Source: Aquila chrysaetos chrysaetos
Lineage: Eukaryota > Chordata > Aves > Accipitriformes > Accipitridae
Direction of reading: 5' to 3'
Length of the DNA stretch: 64,000 nucleotides
Assembly: GCF_900496995.4 (NCBI RefSeq)
Contig: NC_044004.1
Span: forward strand, 79,305,538-79,369,537
Under the pieces are notes generated by a model. The model saw only the letters and a list, made by a program, of their open reading frames with translations. It did no database searches and was not told the origin of the DNA. Positions 63,401 to 64,000 of the stretch are shown here, piece by piece. The position numbers and the translations under genes are program-made. Position 1 is the first letter of the stretch, and each line of letters opens with the position of its first letter.

Positions 63401-64000
63401 CTTCAAATCATATCTATCCATAGCACCTGTAATGTCATGCAAATCATAAATTTGGCATGTAAGGGTTGTTGTAGAAAAAGCAGAATCTCAAATACTGATA
63501 ATCTGGAGAATATTATTATATCTTTTGAACTGGTCCTTATGAAAAAAAAAATCAAATTATGTGAAATACTTTGGATATGGAAGATTTTAGTCTCATAGGC
63601 AAATAAAAATCTTTTCTCCATTTTGGTATGAGATTCTACACGGTTTATTAGCTTTTGTGCAGCATGGGTCTCTATTTGGCAGGAAGATATGCAGTCAGCA
63701 AACTGGAACATCAGTAGTAACTTGGGAATGAACTTGGTTATACTAAAATTCCTTGTATTCATTTTTTGTTTTGTTTTTTTAACTTTAGTCAGACTCTCGG
63801 TGATAAAATTACTAGGTAATAATCCAAATAGTTCATACTGTCTCATGAGGTGAAGAACGTTTCATTATGTAAGGATGGCTTTCCTTGGCTCTGACTAGGA
63901 TTACCCAGTGATCGCTCTATTAGATGAAAACATCTGTGATAGATTTTTCTGATGGAATTCTATTTACAGACTGACAGGTAACCTGCAGCAACTGTAACAA
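60484..64000 (-). other. SYNPO2: SYNPO2 last intron (part)
   Basis: Sequence upstream of the terminal coding exon to the window edge. I found no further SYNPO2 exon; the large main exon is not here. A donor-like CCAG|GTAAGA occurs on the minus strand near 62310, but the frame before it matches nothing known. The longest frame (147 codons at 63403-63846, minus) looks like chance. Confidence 0.75.

Noticed and set aside
63403..63846. 147-codon minus-strand frame as a possible SYNPO2 exon
   Set aside because: It has no proline-rich SYNPO2 character and is full of Ile, Phe and Lys runs from AT-rich DNA.

Overview
This window is vertebrate nuclear DNA, most likely from a bird or another sauropsid. 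It is AT-rich, its genes have long introns with GT-AG splice sites, and interspersed repeats are sparse. The repeats I can recognise are old: decayed CR1/L3-type LINE ends, tRNA-derived MIR-like SINE pieces and small hairpin elements. I saw no young LINE, LTR or retroposed gene, and nothing bacterial, viral or operon-like. Most of the open reading frames in the window are chance frames in non-coding DNA.

Two protein-coding genes are supported, both on the minus strand. MYOZ2 (myozenin-2/calsarcin-1) is complete in its coding part. It has five coding exons at 33363-33288, 27959-27790, 24502-24373, 22618-22435 and 15137-14906. All splice sites are GT-AG, the phases are compatible, and together they give 263 residues. 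A non-coding first exon with a muscle-type promoter is proposed at about 33954-34160. Upstream of MYOZ2, the last coding exon of SYNPO2 (synaptopodin-2/myopodin/fesselin) lies at 60483-59917. The rest of SYNPO2 should be beyond the right edge.

Layout: 1 to about 14.7 kb is intergenic DNA downstream of MYOZ2. USP53 is expected next on this side from mammalian gene order, but I found none of its exons. From 14.7 to 34.2 kb is MYOZ2, with introns of about 7.3, 1.8, 3.3, 5.3 and 0.56 kb counted from its 3' end. From 34.2 to 59.1 kb is intergenic, with an old CR1, MIR-like fragments, a GC-richer patch and some candidate conserved non-coding blocks. From 59.1 to 60.5 kb is the SYNPO2 3' end, and 60.5-64 kb is its last intron.

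Both products act at the striated-muscle Z-disc. Myozenin-2 links calcineurin, alpha-actinin, filamin C and telethonin. Synaptopodin-2 bundles actin and binds filamin and alpha-actinin. The same family pairing recurs at MYOZ1-SYNPO2L and MYOZ3-SYNPO, so this is one copy of an old paralogous block. I found no evidence of a new biological system. The useful leads are the MYOZ2 promoter model, the intronic (GAAA)n array, a hairpin element nested inside a SINE, and a few candidate regulatory blocks.
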